From Hydrogenophaga sp. (GTDB lineage Bacteria > Pseudomonadota > Gammaproteobacteria > Burkholderiales > Burkholderiaceae_C), in assembly GCF_030651625.1 (NCBI RefSeq), contig NZ_JAUSCF010000004.1, forward strand, positions 1-64,000: a DNA stretch of 64,000 nt. Reading direction: 5' to 3'. Position 1 is the first letter of the stretch, and the number at the start of each line of letters is the position of its first letter. The notes beneath the pieces were generated by a model, which did not search any database, was not told the origin of the DNA, and saw nothing but the letters and a program-made list of their open reading frames with translations. Position numbers and translations under genes: made by a program. Shown here in pieces: positions 62,970 through 64,000 of the stretch.

Positions 62970-64000
62970 GTGCCAGGAATCATTGGGGTCGGTGTGACAA
63001 CGCAATCAACCAACGACATTGCCATTGTCGGCATCTCTGCCCACCTTCCAGGCGCAAGCCATCCACAGGCCTATTGGGACAACCTGCGCCAGGGGATCGA
63101 GTCCATTCGGCGTCTCAGCGACGACGAATTGCTCGCGGCAGGCGAAAGCCCGGAACGCATGCGGCACCACAACTATGTGCCTGCAGCGGCCGTGCTGGAT
63201 GGCTTTGAGCAATTTGACGCCGATTTCTTCGGGTTCAGCCCCAAGGAAGCGGCCATCATGGACCCACAGCACCGCCAGTTTCTGGAGGTGGCCTGGGAGG
63301 CACTGGAAAGCGCCGGTCATCCGCCCGAGTCTTTTCCAGGCGCCATCGCCGTGTATGCCGGCTGCGGGATGGGCAGCTACTTCTACTTCAACATCTGCTC
63401 CAATCCGGACCTGGTGGCCAACACCGGCATGTTCCTGTTGCGACACACCGGCAACGACAAGGACTTCCTCTCCACCCGGGTCAGCCACATCTTTGACCTC
63501 AAGGGTCCCAGCGTCAACATCCAGACCGCCTGCTCCACGTCGCTGGTGGCGGTGCACTATGCCTGTCAGTCACTGCTGAGTGGCGAATGCGACATGGCCT
63601 TGGCCGGCGGGGTGACGATCGAACTGCCGCACGCGCGTGGCTACATTTTCCAGGAGGGCGAAATTCTTTCGCCTGACGGCCATTGCCACGCCTTCGACCA
63701 CCGCGCCCAGGGCACGGTGTTCGGTTCGGGGGCAGGCGTTGTGGTGCTGCGCCGGCTGGAAGACGCCCTGAAGGACGGCGACCACATCTGGGCCGTGATC
63801 AAGGGCACGGCTGTCAACAACGACGGAGCGGCCAAGGCAGGCTATCTGGCGCCCAGCGTGGACGGTCAGGCCAAGGCCATCGCGGAAGCACAGGCCGTGG
63901 CCGGTGTGTCGGCCGACACCATCGACTACGTGGAATGCCATGGCACGGGCACCTTCCTGGGCGACCCGATCGAGGTCGCCGCGCTGACCCAGGCGTTCCA
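62970..64000 (+). CDS. Modular polyketide synthase, N-terminal ketosynthase (partial)
   Basis: The frame is open to the window's end. It starts at GTG 62970 (GGAG four bases upstream) or GTG 62994, giving STNDIAIVGISAHLPGASHP. This is a type I ketosynthase: MDPQHRQFLEVAWEALE, catalytic C188 in TACSTSLVAVHYA, and H324 in ECHGTGTFLGDPIEV. The second active-site histidine lies beyond the window. No loading domain precedes it, so the first unit must be loaded by another protein. It is placed 60 bases after the ATPase gene. Confidence 0.9.
   Translation, partial: MPGIIGVGVTTQSTNDIAIVGISAHLPGASHPQAYWDNLRQGIESIRRLSDDELLAAGESPERMRHHNYVPAAAVLDGFEQFDADFFGFSPKEAAIMDPQHRQFLEVAWEALESAGHPPESFPGAIAVYAGCGMGSYFYFNICSNPDLVANTGMFLLRHTGNDKDFLSTRVSHIFDLKGPSVNIQTACSTSLVAVHYACQSLLSGECDMALAGGVTIELPHARGYIFQEGEILSPDGHCHAFDHRAQGTVFGSGAGVVVLRRLEDALKDGDHIWAVIKGTAVNNDGAAKAGYLAPSVDGQAKAIAEAQAVAGVSADTIDYVECHGTGTFLGDPIEVAALTQAF

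Overview
The window is a high-GC, densely packed stretch of a betaproteobacterial chromosome. Gene content and neighbourhoods (yajC-secD-secF, a fused indolepyruvate oxidoreductase, YhdP next to glnE, moaC beside a BepA-type protease, a DUF3717-DUF1289 protein) fit the Burkholderiales, most likely a Comamonadaceae member such as a Hydrogenophaga-like organism. That assignment is an inference from familiarity with such genomes. I saw no rRNA, tRNA or CRISPR array.

Left part (1-26.6 kb). The end of an IS110-type transposase abuts a truncated copy of a dispersed intergenic repeat. A DUF1631 gene, the Sec accessory operon yajC-secD-secF and a large indolepyruvate:ferredoxin oxidoreductase follow on the minus strand; the last is divergent from an Lrp/AsnC regulator. 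At 10.7-16.0 kb lies a compact plus-strand cluster for secreted, envelope-associated proteins. It holds three related pilin-like subunits, a small exported protein, a PapD-like chaperone candidate and a large outer-membrane protein with a C-terminal SdrD/CNA-B-like domain. It looks like a non-classical chaperone/usher-type surface-fibre system and is my best candidate for an under-described system. Then come CysQ, MltA, a two-component pair, a nitrilase-family amidase and the AsmA-like YhdP.

Middle (26.6-48.6 kb). glnE is followed by a rhombosortase-like protein whose catalytic serine is alanine, then by a 156-bp MITE-like palindrome and a diiron ferritin-like protein. A MerR regulator carrying both hallmark motifs of B12-dependent photoreceptors (W-x9-EH and E-x-H-x-x-G) is divergent from a tightly coupled operon. 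That operon encodes an exported glutathione peroxidase, an FAD oxidoreductase, DUF1365, a cyclopropane-synthase-like methyltransferase, a chalcone-isomerase-like protein, an MFS transporter, a DUF3833 lipoprotein, an SDR and a SnoaL-like protein. This suggests light- or singlet-oxygen-driven lipid modification. Housekeeping genes follow: GST, purB, an ODP-type diiron protein, a 2OG oxygenase, a DUF3717/DUF1289 fusion, a holin-like membrane protein, a BepA-like protease and moaC.

Right part (48.6-64 kb). An exopolysaccharide locus is built as two divergent arms around a gene-free spacer of about 0.65 kb. The minus arm holds export, chain-length, kinase, polymerase and flippase genes. The first, an EpsE/Wza-type export gene, carries an apparent one-base frameshift. 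The plus arm holds an acyltransferase and four glycosyltransferases. It is followed by an exosortase-system-type ATPase and by the start of a modular polyketide synthase that runs off the window.

Five copies or partial copies of a GC-rich intergenic repeat (two hairpins plus a short tail) are scattered through the window. One appears split by the IS110 insertion and another supplies the last codons of the cyclopropane-synthase-like gene.
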